Made by a program: the position numbers and the translations under genes. Source: Sorangium cellulosum (GTDB lineage: Bacteria; Myxococcota_A; Polyangia; Polyangiales; Polyangiaceae). From it: a DNA stretch of 64,000 nucleotides. Under the pieces are notes generated by a model. That model did no database searches, was not told the DNA's origin, and worked only from the letters and a program-made list of their open reading frames with translations. Where the stretch lies: NCBI RefSeq assembly GCF_002950945.1, contig NZ_CP012673.1, positions 4,153,001-4,217,000 of the forward strand. Direction: 5' to 3'. Positions 26,772-36,292 of this stretch are shown here, one piece after another (the first letter of the stretch is position 1; each line of letters starts with the position of its first letter).

Positions 26772-27149
26772 TCAGAAGACGATCGTCGGCGGGCACGTCA
26801 CGGTGATGCAGTTTCTCGTGCCGTCGGGGTAATCGCAGATGGTGCAGTTCTCGTAGGGGGCCGGGCCGCCATCGTCGCATGACTCCGAGGTCTGAAAGAA
26901 GTGATCGCTCTTGGTTCCCGACTTGGTGCGGTAGCCGTTGCACCTCAGGTGGTCCCTGCCTACGACATGCGAGAAGGCCTCGTCACTGTAATAGATCGTC
27001 CAGACCTCGTTGGTCGGCAGCGGCTGCTCTGCTTCCGCGACGGGCTCCTCGGTCTCCTGCGCGCTTTCGGGCTCTACGGGCGCGAAGCAGCCGGCGACCA
27101 GGGCGCAAGGGAAGAGCGAGGCGAGGAAGAGCTTGAGCGTGGCGTTCAT
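26772..27149 (-). CDS. Small Cys-rich lipoprotein (DUF6289-like)
   Basis: A 125-residue exported lipoprotein: MNATLKLFLASLFPCALVAGC lipobox signal, an acidic linker, then EVWTIYYSDEAFSHVVGRDHLRCNGYRTKSG... SESCDDGG with six Cys in the mature part (CNG, SESC, ENCTICD, RNC, VTC). The YYSDxxxxxVVGxxxxxC block resembles the DUF6289 family of small myxobacterial lipoproteins of unknown function. It stands alone; downstream is the end of the Kelch gene. Confidence 0.6.
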   Translation of the reverse strand: MNATLKLFLASLFPCALVAGCFAPVEPESAQETEEPVAEAEQPLPTNEVWTIYYSDEAFSHVVGRDHLRCNGYRTKSGTKSDHFFQTSESCDDGGPAPYENCTICDYPDGTRNCITVTCPPTIVF

Positions 27150-27496
27150 GGGCGATGGTCCCGTGGCGAGGGTTCGAGTCTCGCCGGCCCTGCATTGGGC
27201 CGGCGGCGAGCGTCATCGCAACCGATATGCCAGCGGCGCAGCGGCCCAGTTCGCGGAGAATCGCGCGGCGCGATGTGTGGCCGCTGCGCAAGTTGAGCAA
27301 GGCTGACCCGACGCGCGCGGGCGATGCTCGATCCCCCGCTCCTGGACCGGGCTTGCCGGGCGGCAGCCGCTGGCGGTCGCCGGAAACACTAGCGATTCTC
27401 ATAGTTTCCGCCTGTTTCGCCGCCGAGGGCGGTTCCGGTGTGGCCCAACGGGGCTCCCTCCGCCGCCGCGTCACCTGCGGTGAAGGGCCCGCGGCA
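27150..27496. other. Intergenic region, no gene recognised
   Basis: About 350 bp. It contains GGCGAGGGTTCGAGTCTCGCC (27164-27184), which looks like a tRNA T-arm, but no other tRNA part is present. The right end adjoins the IS21 remnant. Confidence 0.4.
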
Positions 27497-28165
27497 TCAC
27501 CGTCCCACCGTACAGCCACGCTGCTCGCGCTGGTTGACTCGCGCGTCGAACACCTCGCGCGGCACTTCGCGCGTCGTGCCGTGGACGCGCGCGCCGGCGA
27601 CGTCGCGACACCACCACTCAGCGGACGCGCGCGCCTCGTCGAGGCTGGTGAACGACTCGCCGTCGAACCAGCTCTCTCGCACGTACGCGACATGATTCTC
27701 GACACGCGCCTTGTCTCTCGGCGACCTGACACGCGCGGCATCCACGAACAACCCGCGCGTCTGCGTGCGCCACGCGAGCTCCTCCATGGCGACGCGCCGG
27801 AGCGTGTCGTAGCTCGCGCTGACGCCGTGGTCGCGCTTGAGCAGCATGTGGATCTTCGTCAGCTTCAGCGGCCGAGGCTGGACGAGCCAGGCCTCGACAC
27901 GTGCGCGATGCGCGTCGATCTCTTTCCACTCCTCGCTCGCGTCGGGCACCGGGCGCGCCTGCACCCGCTGGGCGATCGCGTGGATCTCCTCGTCCGTCGG
28001 CTCGCGGTTGCGCGGCAGTGGCAACGTCGCTGCGGCCTCGAAGCACCTGCCGACCGTCTCGCGCTCGAACCCCGTCTCGCGCGCCACGTGACGCGCGCTC
28101 TGCCCCGCCGCACGACGGCGGAGCATTTCCTTGATGTCAACCATGATCAGCTCTCGGTAGGGCAT
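27497..28165 (-). pseudogene. istA: IS21-family IstA transposase, catalytic core deleted
   Basis: The N-terminal part (VDIKEMLRRRAAGQSARHVARETGFERETVGRC, then KIHMLLKRDHGVSASYDTLRRVAMEE) is the HTH and DNA-binding region of IS21 transposases, and the C-terminal part (GLFVDAARVRSPRDKARVENHVAYVRESWF) is the post-catalytic segment containing the last acidic residue. The roughly 100-residue block with the first two catalytic Asp is missing, yet the frame is kept, so the deletion is in frame. ATG 28165 has AAGGAGG upstream. No istB copy follows. Inactive as a transposase; it might still bind its ends. Confidence 0.8.
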
Positions 28166-28240
28166 CGGCCTCCTTCCGACGGCGACCCGCGCCGTCATCG
28201 GAAGGAGCCCGTCTCAGATCCCGATCGCGGCGTCCCGAGC

Positions 28241-28397
28241 TGGCCCCATGAGGCTGCAAAAAACCTCGGAAGCTGGCCCCATGACCCTGCAAAAAACTCG
28301 GTCACGCCCCCGCGCGGGTGGCCCCATCCTCCTGCGTTTGGGGTGGCCCCATGACCCTGCAAAAAAACGCCGTCAGGTGGCCCCATGAGGCTGCAAA
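28241..28397. repeat. IS21-type multiple terminal repeats
   Basis: Five copies of TGGCCCCATGAxxCTGCAAA start at 28241, 28274, 28319 (degenerate), 28344 and 28378, just upstream of the deleted istA. Such repeated end-binding sites are typical of IS21-family termini. They mark the left end of the remnant at about 28397. Confidence 0.8.
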
Positions 28398-28790
28398 CTG
28401 GCGGCCTCGGGCTACGCCGCCCAGGCAGCCCAGCGGCACGAGCGTCGCACTGCAAGAACGAGCGGTGCGGCGCGGCTGCACTACCTGGGGCCCTGGGGCT
28501 TGCCTGGCACTACGCGCGGTGCGTCCCTCGGTCTGGCTCGGGCATTAGTCTGGCGGTCGGGACGCCTCACACAGGCGGGATATATCATGTGCAAGGGGCA
28601 TCAGGCCGGACCGAGTTGACAGACCGGATGCCTCACACAGGCGGGATATAGAGGTGCGAGAGGGGTCGATCTCCGGTTAGACGGTGATCGGCCAAGGGCT
28701 CGCCCGGCGCTGCGAACGCCGGACGGGCCCGACCGTCCATGACGGACACGTGTAACGCCATTTCCAGTGAACATATTAGGAGACGATATC
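28398..28790. other. Accessory intergenic region with 21-bp direct repeats
   Basis: About 390 bp without a gene. GCCTCACACAGGCGGGATATA occurs at 28564-28584 and 28630-28650. The 3' end carries AGGAGA before ATG 28791. Confidence 0.55.
28564..28650 (+). repeat. Two copies of a 21-bp hairpin-containing repeat
   Basis: GCCTCACACAGGCGGGATATA at 28564-28584 and 28630-28650, exact, 66 bp apart. The core GCCT-CACAC-AGGC can form a small hairpin. A third, inverted copy with longer arms lies at 36337-36355. Confidence 0.75.
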
Positions 28791-29483
28791 ATGAGCATGC
28801 TGCAGACCGGTCGTATGTCCGTGAAAGCCTCGACCATGACCGACACGACGATGAACATCATATTCCAGATCGACACCTCACAGCTCACCACAAACACACA
28901 ACTCACGCCCGGTGGGTCGGCTCTCGGGCCCAATGGGCATCCACCCATTATTTACGGATACGGCTCCAATACGGGTGCCTACACCCACGCTTCCGGTGAT
29001 ACAGTCGTGGAAGTCAATGGGGGCGACGAGGTGTGGCTCTCATTGGAGGATACGTCCAACAATCCCGCCTCAGCTCTCTGTCCCACCGGCCTAATCTTCA
29101 TGAACTGGAATAGTTCTGGGAAAGATTATCCTTACGATATAAGCCGGGTCTATGGCGGTGACGCGGTCATCGGGACCATCAGCTTCGTCGACACACGCGC
29201 CGATTTGTACGATTACCTGTTCGATGCCAAGAACCCTGGTTGGAAAAAATTCCCGGATGAGCCTGATGCAAAGGACCAGTATGGGCGCATCCTGAACACC
29301 GCCACTCTGCAAAATCCCGCGAAGCGTAACCCGTGCATCGTCCTCCCTACCCTGAAGAATAGCGGCACTCTCACCTACGGTCTCGAGTTCATGTACGCGA
29401 AGGGCGGAAAACTCTTTGGGACCTACTGGTTCGATCCCGCCATCAAGGTCGTGACGCCCGGGACGACGAAACGCAAACTCTGA
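28791..29483 (+). CDS. PixA/AidA-like inclusion-body-family protein (tentative)
   Basis: Soluble beta-rich protein of 230 residues with no signal peptide. It opens with MTDTTMNIIFQIDTSQL-type strands, has GGDEVWLSLEDTS in the centre and ends with LTYGLEFMYAKGGKLFGTYWFDP. That layout (short N-terminal strand, 'V(G)D.(I/V)W...' block, C-terminal Y-W-DP motif) recalls the AidA/PixA family. AGGAGA lies 7 bp before ATG 28791. Base composition is clearly less GC-rich than the core genes, and the gene sits between IS elements, so recent acquisition is likely. Family assignment is by eye only. Confidence 0.5.
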   Translation: MSMLQTGRMSVKASTMTDTTMNIIFQIDTSQLTTNTQLTPGGSALGPNGHPPIIYGYGSNTGAYTHASGDTVVEVNGGDEVWLSLEDTSNNPASALCPTGLIFMNWNSSGKDYPYDISRVYGGDAVIGTISFVDTRADLYDYLFDAKNPGWKKFPDEPDAKDQYGRILNTATLQNPAKRNPCIVLPTLKNSGTLTYGLEFMYAKGGKLFGTYWFDPAIKVVTPGTTKRKL

Positions 29484-29916
29484 CCCTCGACCTGTACGAC
29501 CTCGCCCCTTGAGCCACCCGCCTTTAGCCGTGCCGATGCACCGGCCGGCCGGGCGGCGTCCACGAGAGCAGATTCGCTCCACCTATGTGCCATCAACATA
29601 GGGCCGCCCGTCCTGCCTGCTCGACCAACACCACCCGATCGACCGACTCCGGTTGTCGTCGATCACCGCGCCACGCCGCGAAATGACGAGGTGCAGCGAT
29701 CATCTCGGTTCGCGTCGGGCGATGACGAGGCGGACGGCCGCGTGAAGCACGGCGATCAGGTTCCGGCGCAGGTAGCACCGCCGCGTCGGAGGGATCGCGG
29801 CGCGAGCATGCCCCAACGCCTCGGGCGGCGACGAGCTCGGTGCTGCAAACACGCTGCGTCACAGCGCCCACCGACGCGTTGTCGTAGGCGTCGGCGGGCG
29901 CTGGATCGCGGCGCGG
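29484..29916. other. Region downstream of istB, right end of IS not resolved
   Basis: About 430 bp without a supported gene. The IS21 element must end somewhere here, but no terminal repeat matching the other end was identified. Confidence 0.4.
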
Positions 29917-30687
29917 TCAGGGGCTGCTCGGCGGCTCCTTCGGCCGACGTCGGGAGCCGGAGCGGCGCAGCTGCCGTTCCTGGGCCTCGCGCAGCCGGTA
30001 GCTGTCGCCCTCGATGGCCACGAGCTCGGCGCGATGAAGCAGTCTGTCGACGAGCGTCACAACGCAGGCGGCGTTGGGAAACACCGTCGGCCACTCGGCG
30101 AAGGGCTTGTTGGTCGTGAGCACGATCGACTTGTTCCTCTCGTACCGGCGCGTGACGACCTCGAAGAGCAGGTCGGCATGCCTCGTGTCATAGGAGAGAT
30201 ACCCTACCTCATCGATGCAGAGGATCGCGGGCTGCACATACGCGCGAAGCCGCCTCGCGCGCGCCACCGACGACTCCTGTCCTGCGAGATCGGCGAGCAG
30301 ATCGCTCGCGCTGCGCACCAACACCGGGTACCCGGCATGGAGCGCGCGGCTCGCGAGGTTCTTGAGCAGCATCGTCTTGCCGACACCATTGGGTCCGAGC
30401 AGGACGACGTTGACCCCCTCGGCGACGAAGCGCAGCAGGAAGAGCTCCTCGACGAGGGAGCGGTCAATCTTCTTCGGCCACGTCCAGTCGAAGTCACAGA
30501 GCGCCTTGTAGCTACCGAGCCCGGAGAGCCGCGTGCGGTTCTCGAGGCTGCGCCGCGTACGCTCCTCGTTCTCAAGGGTGACGAGGCGCGTGAGCCAGGG
30601 CTCGTTTTCCAGCTCGTCAAGCCGCGCGAGGCAGCCGAACAGATGCAGCTTCTTGAGCGCCGCCTCGAGCTCAGGACGGGTCGTCAT
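29917..30687 (-). CDS. istB: IS21 helper ATPase IstB
   Basis: AAA+ ATPase that assists the IS21 transposase, 256 residues, the normal length. The N-terminal LEAALKKLHLFGCLARLDEL segment, Walker A GPNGVGKTMLLKNLA near residue 105, Walker B ILCIDEVGYLSYD near 165 and sensor-type SIVLTTNKPFAEW near 195 are all intact. Its ATG overlaps the istA stop (ATGA), giving translational coupling. The C-terminal tail is Arg/Pro-rich. Confidence 0.93.
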   Translation of the reverse strand: MTTRPELEAALKKLHLFGCLARLDELENEPWLTRLVTLENEERTRRSLENRTRLSGLGSYKALCDFDWTWPKKIDRSLVEELFLLRFVAEGVNVVLLGPNGVGKTMLLKNLASRALHAGYPVLVRSASDLLADLAGQESSVARARRLRAYVQPAILCIDEVGYLSYDTRHADLLFEVVTRRYERNKSIVLTTNKPFAEWPTVFPNAACVVTLVDRLLHRAELVAIEGDSYRLREAQERQLRRSGSRRRPKEPPSSP

Positions 30688-32201
30688 GCGCGCCTCCCTC
30701 GGGCTCGCTCGGCTCGTGCAGCCGGTCGTAAGTCGAGAGCGCGTGCGGGCGCACATGCACCGCGGCGCGGGCGTCGGTCGTGACCGGTACCGACAGCGGC
30801 GGGGGCTGCCCCGCCCTCGTGGCGGAGCCGATCGAGCGCGTGGTGGACGGCGCGCAGATGCGGCTGATCATGAGCGACGATCTCCGCGACAGCGCGCTCG
30901 AGCAGCTCGGCGCCGACGCGCTCGAGCAGCTGCAACAGCCCCTGCGTCGTCGCGCCGAGATTGCCGCCGCGCTCGGCGATCTTCTCCATCATGGTGCGGG
31001 ACGAGGGCACGGCCGAGAAGAGCCGGTTAAAGCCCCGGCTCTGGTGGGCGCGTCGCTTCTGCGCGACGAGTGCGCGCAGATGGCTGGGCTCCTCGATGCG
31101 CTGGTCGCGATCGAAGGTGCGCGCGTGGTCGGCGAGCACCTCGGGATCGACGATACGCACGCGCTTGTCGGTGGCGATGACGGTCAGGTGGCGCTGCACG
31201 TGCGTGTGCGGCACGCTGTAGTCGTTCTTGTCGAAGCGGATGTAGGGTGTCTTGCCGACGCGCACGTCGACCCGCTCTTCATCGGGGAAGTCGTCGGAGA
31301 CGAGCTCGATCATCTTTGGCCTCTCCTCCAGGAAGGCCGCCTCGACCGTCAGCTCGCGCGCGTTAGGCACACGCCGTTCGCGGGCGATCTCGAGGCACCA
31401 GGCGCGCGCTTGCTCGTTGAGATCCTCGATGGATCGGTACTCGCGCGCGGCGAAGAAGTTCTCGCGCACGTCGCGGATGGCCCGCTCGACGCGCCCCTTC
31501 TCGTTCGGGCGATACGGCGCGCACGCTCGCGGCTCGAAGCGGTAGTGGCCGGCGAGCGCGAGCATCGTCGGGTGGAAGCGCACCGCGTCTCCCTCGCGCT
31601 CGAGCACCGCACTCTTGAGGTTATCGTAGAGGATCGTCCGCGGCACCGCGCCGAAGAAGCGGAATGCCTCGACGTGTCCGCAGAGGAAGCTCGGCATCGC
31701 GGCGCGCAGCGAGAAGCGCATGAATCGAAGCCGGCTGTAGGAGAGCACGATCACAAGAAGCCACAGGTCGCGCAGCGCGCGCCCCACCGTGACCTTGCCG
31801 AAGTGCGCCCAGTCGACCTGCGCCTCCTGCCCGGGGAGCACGGTACGCCGCAGGTACGCCTCGGCGTGAGGACGTGGGCGCAGCCGGCTCACGATGGCCC
31901 GAAAGCCGCTCTTGCTGCCCGTGTAGCCGCGCGCCTTCACCATCGACCACAGGCGGCTTGCGCGCAGCCGCGGATACTTCTCGAGCGTTTCCCTCATGAA
32001 GGGGAGGAAGGGGTCGACCAGCCGGGCGCGCGTCGAGACCTTCTGGACGCCGAAGCCTGCATGCGCGAGCACGCCCTCGATCGTGTCGTGGTGGCGGCCG
32101 AGCTCGGCGCTGATCGTGCCGACTGGCCAACCTTCGACGTGATGCAGGCGCAGGATCGTGGCGCTCTCCTCCGCGGTCATCGGGCGATACCACCCCTTCA
32201 T
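30684..32201 (-). CDS. istA: IS21 transposase IstA
   Basis: DDE-type IS21 transposase, 505 residues. An N-terminal HTH (ESATILRLHHVEGWPVGTISAELGRHHDTI) is followed by the catalytic core with Asp in GQEAQVDWAHFG, Asp in TILYDNLKSAV and Glu in YRPNEKGRVERAI, so the triad is complete. A Mu-like C-terminal domain (VGKTPYIRFDKNDYSVPHTH) follows. GGGAGG precedes ATG 32201. The gene appears intact, so the element may be mobile. Confidence 0.93.
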   Translation of the reverse strand: MKGWYRPMTAEESATILRLHHVEGWPVGTISAELGRHHDTIEGVLAHAGFGVQKVSTRARLVDPFLPFMRETLEKYPRLRASRLWSMVKARGYTGSKSGFRAIVSRLRPRPHAEAYLRRTVLPGQEAQVDWAHFGKVTVGRALRDLWLLVIVLSYSRLRFMRFSLRAAMPSFLCGHVEAFRFFGAVPRTILYDNLKSAVLEREGDAVRFHPTMLALAGHYRFEPRACAPYRPNEKGRVERAIRDVRENFFAAREYRSIEDLNEQARAWCLEIARERRVPNARELTVEAAFLEERPKMIELVSDDFPDEERVDVRVGKTPYIRFDKNDYSVPHTHVQRHLTVIATDKRVRIVDPEVLADHARTFDRDQRIEEPSHLRALVAQKRRAHQSRGFNRLFSAVPSSRTMMEKIAERGGNLGATTQGLLQLLERVGAELLERAVAEIVAHDQPHLRAVHHALDRLRHEGGAAPAAVGTGHDRRPRRGACAPARALDLRPAARAERARGRRA

Positions 32202-32228
32202 GAGCGCCTCCCTTCGGCGCGGAGCAGC

Positions 32229-32726
32229 TCACCTCCAGCGTGGGCACGGTGGCCGCGGAGCTCGCTCTCGCTGACGAAGCTCGCGTCGTGGCGGTGTCCA
32301 TTCACTCGGGCGAACACGCCCCGAGAGCACGCGACCGCATCGCGCACAGCGCAACGCCTCGCCTGCGATGGCGCAGCGGTCTTCTGATCGATTCGATGAT
32401 CCATGGAGCGGCACCTCCGTGTCGCGCGTCGGCTCCACCTCGGAGCTCGACGGCGAAGGCGGTGTCGGCGGGGCTTGCGCTTCTGTCGAGATCGTGTCCG
32501 TTACTGGCCTTCGGTTCAGTGCCATCCGCCTTCGCCGGCGCGCCTGCCGCGCCCGGTTCGACGCCGCGCCCTTCGCCGTTCGCGCGTAGGCGCGGTTGGC
32601 GCGCCGATGCGCCTCGCGCCGGCGCGCGTCTGCGCAGTCACCGCAGCGCGCGGCCACCGAGGCGCACGGCCCGCAGAAGACCCGCACCCGGTCGCAGCCA
32701 CGACATCGTCCGAATCGACCGTCCAC
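32229..32726 (-). CDS. Zinc-ribbon protein associated with the IS21 element
   Basis: About 165 residues from GTG 32726. The N-terminus has paired Cys knuckles (GRCRGCDRVRVFCGPCASVAARCGDC) followed by a strongly basic helix (RREAHRRANRAYARTAKGAASNRARQARRRRRM), a plan seen in small proteins encoded next to transposases. The C-terminal half is low complexity with a further CARC pair. It ends 27 bp before istA and is almost certainly co-transcribed. Likely binds nucleic acid; whether it aids transposition or is a passenger is unknown. Confidence 0.6.
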   Translation of the reverse strand: MDGRFGRCRGCDRVRVFCGPCASVAARCGDCADARRREAHRRANRAYARTAKGAASNRARQARRRRRMALNRRPVTDTISTEAQAPPTPPSPSSSEVEPTRDTEVPLHGSSNRSEDRCAIAGEALRCARCGRVLSGRVRPSEWTPPRRELRQRERAPRPPCPRWR

Positions 32727-33477
32727 GCGCCGCTCCTGCTGGAGCCGCTGGACAGGCGCCGCGATCTGCCGCACCCTCTCGCGCGGTGCGCGCGTCGCTG
32801 CGCTCACCGCGAAGGCTCGGGTGGCTAGACCCGGGCCTTCACCTTCTCCATCGGGGCGATCTACCTCATCGCCGCACGCACAGGCGGGCAAACCGCTGGC
32901 CGGCGATCGCAGGCGCGCCGCTTCCCCCAGGCCCTCCACAGCCGGCCCCAGGTTTTCAGTCTCCCCCCTGGCCCCCCTCAAACCACCTGCGCCGGAGCGA
33001 GCTGCTCATGCGACGTGGTCCGCCGCTACGACGACGGCGTGCTGTTCGTCAGCGAGAGGTCCTATGCGATCGACCTCGTCGTCGCTGGCGCGTGCGCTGA
33101 CGACAGTGCGGGATCAGTCCAGCGGAACTTCGTCAGAATCCCGCGGTGCCGGAGGATCAACGACAACGGTGAGAAGGTCTCCTCCTGCACGTGCGAAGGA
33201 CTCGGTACACCTGTACGTCTAGGCGCCAGACCCGCACCCACGTCGACAAAGCTCGGGCGTTGGGCCCATCGATGAGTCCGCGAGTATCCGCTCGGCGACC
33301 CCCGTTCGGGAGAGGCTGAACGGCGACGCCGGCCCCGATGGACGGGGGACGCCTCGCCTACACCTCCTCCTCGGGCGTGATGGCGGCATTGCGCAGCGGG
33401 CGTGCTCGGAGGAAAGGAAAATCAGCAACCGTTCACCGCCCAGGCTGTCTGATGCGAGGTGCGGCGCCATACCCCAA
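32727..33477. other. Intergenic region between two IS elements
   Basis: About 750 bp. A plus-strand frame at 33015-33275 (RRYDDGVLFVSERSYAIDLVV... CTCEGLG) has some protein character and may be the tail of a secreted Cys-containing protein, but it lacks a convincing start. The rest shows nothing. Confidence 0.35.
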
Positions 33478-35030
33478 GGGTGTAGGTCTCACACTGACTT
33501 GAATTCATGCAGCTTTTCGACACCCTGAGGCGCACCCGGTGACAGAAGTTGCGGACGCGTGAGAATTTGTCGCCGCTGGTCGGAATTGTTCTTGGTATGG
33601 CGAAGCGATCGGTGGCGGCGGGAGCACCGGAGAGAACTACGAGTACAAAGGGGAAAGCGCTCGACGTGCTGAAGACCTTCATCCAGGAGCGCGAGGGCAA
33701 GCCGCCCGCCGGTGACTTCGGGGCGTTCGAGCGCGATCTGCGCAGTAAGATGGCGGAGGTCGAGCGAGATCTCGTCGCCGAGGAACTGGAGCGTCTAGAC
33801 GTGGACGCGCCCGTCGTTCTGATCGACGGCGTACCGCATCGCAGGGTGCTGCGCTGCGAGGAGACGTACCTGTCGGCGGCTGGACCGGTTCGGGTCGAGC
33901 GCACGCTGTACTCGACGAGGCGGGATGGCGAGCGAGCGGTCAGTGCGCTGGAGCTTCGCGCCGGCATCGTGGAGAAGTACTGGACGCCCCTGGCGGCCGA
34001 GCAGGCGGTTTTCATGGTCGCCCACATGACGCCCCAGGAGAGCGAGGCGCTGTGCGCGAAGCTCGGCCACATGCAACCGTCGAAGAGCAGTCTCGATCGA
34101 CTCCCGAAGCAACTCGGAGGTGAGTGGGAAGCACAACGCGAGTCGTTCGAGAAGACAGTGCGCGCCGGCGACATCGTGCCCGTTGAGGCCGTCACGGTAG
34201 CCGTCTCGCTCGACGGAGTGCTCGTACCGATGCGTGACGGTGGCCGCGAAGAGAAGCGGGCACGAACATCGGCCGAAGGCAGGCCGGCGAGTGGACCGGC
34301 AGGGTATCAGGAAGTCGGGTGTGGAACCGTATCGTTCTACGATGCAGCAGGTGAGCGCTTGAGCACCGTCAAGATCGGACGGATGCCGGAGTTCAAGAAG
34401 TCCACGTTGAAGAAGATCCTCGCCGAGGAGCTTGGAGCAGCACTCGGGCAGCGACCCGAGCTGAAGCTGGTGACGGTCGCGGATGGAGCGAACGACAACT
34501 GGGATTTCCTTCATGGCGCTCTACCATGCCGCCGAGCACCTCAACGTCGCCTTGGGCCGCCGCGTATGGCGAAGGGACCGTGAAGTGCCGTGCGCAGTTC
34601 GACAAGCTGCGCCTCGTGCTGCTCGAAGATCCCGACGGCGTCGAGAAGATCATTCGGTCGCTTGTCCATCTTACAAAGCAGCACCCAGGCAGCGGTCGCA
34701 TTGGGACCGAGCTGGCTTACTTTCGCAAGCACCGTCGTCGCATGCGGTATGCAACCTGGCGCGCCGCGTGCCTTCCCATCGGCTCAGGTGTAGTCGAGGC
34801 GGCTTGTAAAACACTCGCGGCGCAGCGCATGAAACGGAGCGGAATGCGCTGGAGGCATGAGGGTGGCCAGGCGATCCTGACCTTCCGTGGCCTGATCCAG
34901 AGCGAGCGCTTCGACGGCGCCTGGGCGTTGGTCGCAGCCACATATAAAGCTGAGGTGACGCTCTTCGAAAACGTTATCGCGCTGAGCGACTATCGGCGGT
35001 AATCCCGGTGGCAGTGTGGGAGCTACACCC
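33478..35030 (+). mobile_element. ISKra4-type insertion sequence
   Basis: A 1,553-bp element bounded by 21-bp imperfect inverted repeats: GGGTGTAGGTCTCACACTGAC at 33478-33498 and its mirror at 35010-35030 (17 of 21 match). It carries one disrupted transposase frame. The right end lies inside the 3' end of a secreted-protein gene that reads from the other strand. No clear target duplication was identified. Confidence 0.75.
33597..35002 (+). pseudogene. ISKra4-family transposase with two frame breaks
   Basis: The first frame (MAKRSVAAGAPERTT... YWTPLAAEQAVFMVAHMTPQESEALCAKLG... VSLDGVLVPMRDGG... LKLVTVADGANDNWDFL) gives the N-terminal and central parts including a catalytic-type Asp in VSLDGV and DGANDNW. 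The sequence then jumps to LYHAAEHLNVALG in the next frame and to AAAYGEGTVKCRAQFDKLR... GSGVVEAACKTLAAQRMKRSGMRW in the third, ending at 35002. Family members have about 12-15 residues between DNW and the FHAAEHL block that are missing here, so a small deletion plus a second shift near 34550 is likely. Probably inactive. Confidence 0.75.
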
Positions 35031-35656
35031 AAGTCGATGACCACGTCGTCGAACCAGGCCGGTCCCTCGCCTGCATTATGCCAGAAATCTCCGAACCAGA
35101 AGGCGTCGGGAAACCCATGATAATTCCCCCGAAGCACTGCGGTACCGTCCACGCCTACCATCATTTCATTGCCGTCCCAAATGATGTCGAATTGATGCCA
35201 GCCCAACGTGCGAGGGACGTCCGAATCATAGTGGTCCGGCCCGTTGCGAATCACGTAATTGCACGCTGAGATACCGGCAGCCACTCCAATACCTATCTTT
35301 GGACCGTCATGATCACGTGAACCGTCCTGATCAAGCGAAATGAATGCCATCTGCCTCTTTGTTCTACTATTGGAACAGCCGCCCATGTCGTCGTAGAATC
35401 GGATTGCTATCCCTCCGCCAAGCAAAGTGGGGAAGAGCGACGTGCGGAGTCCGCCTCTGTGGTTGGAGTCAACGCCGGGTGTAGACTTGATGCTCGAAGG
35501 AGAGCTGTAGAAACGATTCTGGCTCGAGGAGACGACGGTACCTTCGACAGAATACTCTCTTCCGTCCACGGTGATGGTTTGCGCGTGCGCCGATGAAGCG
35601 CTCAGTCCCATTACCGCCAAAGCGCACACGGCCAATCCATTTGCCATCTTAGTCAT
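35031..35656 (-). pseudogene. Secreted ConA-like protein A, 3' end cut by ISKra4
   Basis: Exported protein: Sec signal MANGLAVCALAVMGLSASSAHAQ, then a beta-sandwich with FYDDMGGCSNS, CNYVIRNGP, LGWHQFDIIWDGNEMMVGVDGT and FWFGDFWHNAGEGPAWFDDV, typical of ConA/LamG-like jelly rolls. ATG 35656 is used, with GTGAGG 6 bp upstream. The intact paralogue at 37622 ends a few residues after GPAWFDDV; here the frame runs into the IS inverted repeat three residues later and reads through it to 34784. The fold is probably complete, but the natural stop is lost. Function unknown. Confidence 0.7.
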
Positions 35657-36292
35657 CGCGTACCTCACGTTGATCGCGGTGTATTATCAAGCAGGGTGCG
35701 GCGGCGAGCCCCATGCAGCGCCGCCGCGCCGTTGTTGTTCGTTGTGTTGCAACGCTCGTGAGCGGAGCACCAGGCCCTTGGGAGCAAGTCGCTGTCGGCG
35801 CACGAGGAGGTTAGGAAAACCCAATGCGATCCAGAAGTCAATCTTCTCGTGGCCGTTTACCATCGTACAGTCTCGTTGTACGCGCGGATGGACGTAACGC
35901 CCATTCTACGACCCACCTGGTTCCATCGGAGGTTGGACGTCGGTGAGCAGCGGCCTTCAGCCTCCGGCGCCCGCGTCTCGCACCGTCGCCTGTACCTGGT
36001 CTCGAATTGGACACATCTGTCCGATGTCAGGCAGATGTATCCAAGCACGCCAGCAGCGGCGCCAGCCGTTTCTTCGTGGTCGGAGCCTTCGCATCGGGCT
36101 CAGAGAGTCGCTCGGCCGCTCGGCCAACGAGGCGCGCCGCAGCGTCGCGAGCATGTCGGAGAAGGAGGGGGACGCCTCGCGTCCCCCTCCCATGCCGAGC
36201 GTTAGAATTGCCGTCCGAGCGGCGATTGTGGGGCGAGACCCCCTTGGCCTCGCCCGGGCTCAGGCCCGCCGTCGCCCCTTGCCGTGCAGGCG
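35657..36292. other. Intergenic region, no gene recognised
   Basis: About 635 bp. The first 80 bp (promoter of protein A) are clearly homologous to the promoter of the paralogue at 38240-38320. The remainder shows no coding signal that I can support. Confidence 0.45.

Larger units (their letters stand above)
29917..32726 (-). mobile_element. IS21-type insertion sequence with extra zinc-ribbon gene
   Basis: Coding span of an apparently intact IS21-family element: zinc-ribbon gene, istA and istB in that order on the minus strand, with 27 bp between the first two and an ATGA overlap between the last two. The exact ends were not found, so the element extends somewhat on both sides. It is unrelated at sequence level to the deleted IS21 copy at 27.5-28.4 kb. 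Confidence 0.8.

Noticed and set aside
27164..27193. tRNA 3' half (GGTTCGAGTCTC T-arm-like sequence)
   Set aside because: No acceptor, D-arm or anticodon arm can be folded with it; one stem pair mismatches. At most a tRNA fragment.
32739..33000. N-terminal extension of the zinc-ribbon gene to the ATG at 32981
   Set aside because: The extra 85 residues are compositionally noisy and precede a clean GTG start right before the Cys-rich module.
33549..35002. Programmed frameshifting in the ISKra4 transposase
   Set aside because: There are two shifts in different places and a missing block between DNW and HAAEHL; no slippery sequence was seen. Decay is simpler.
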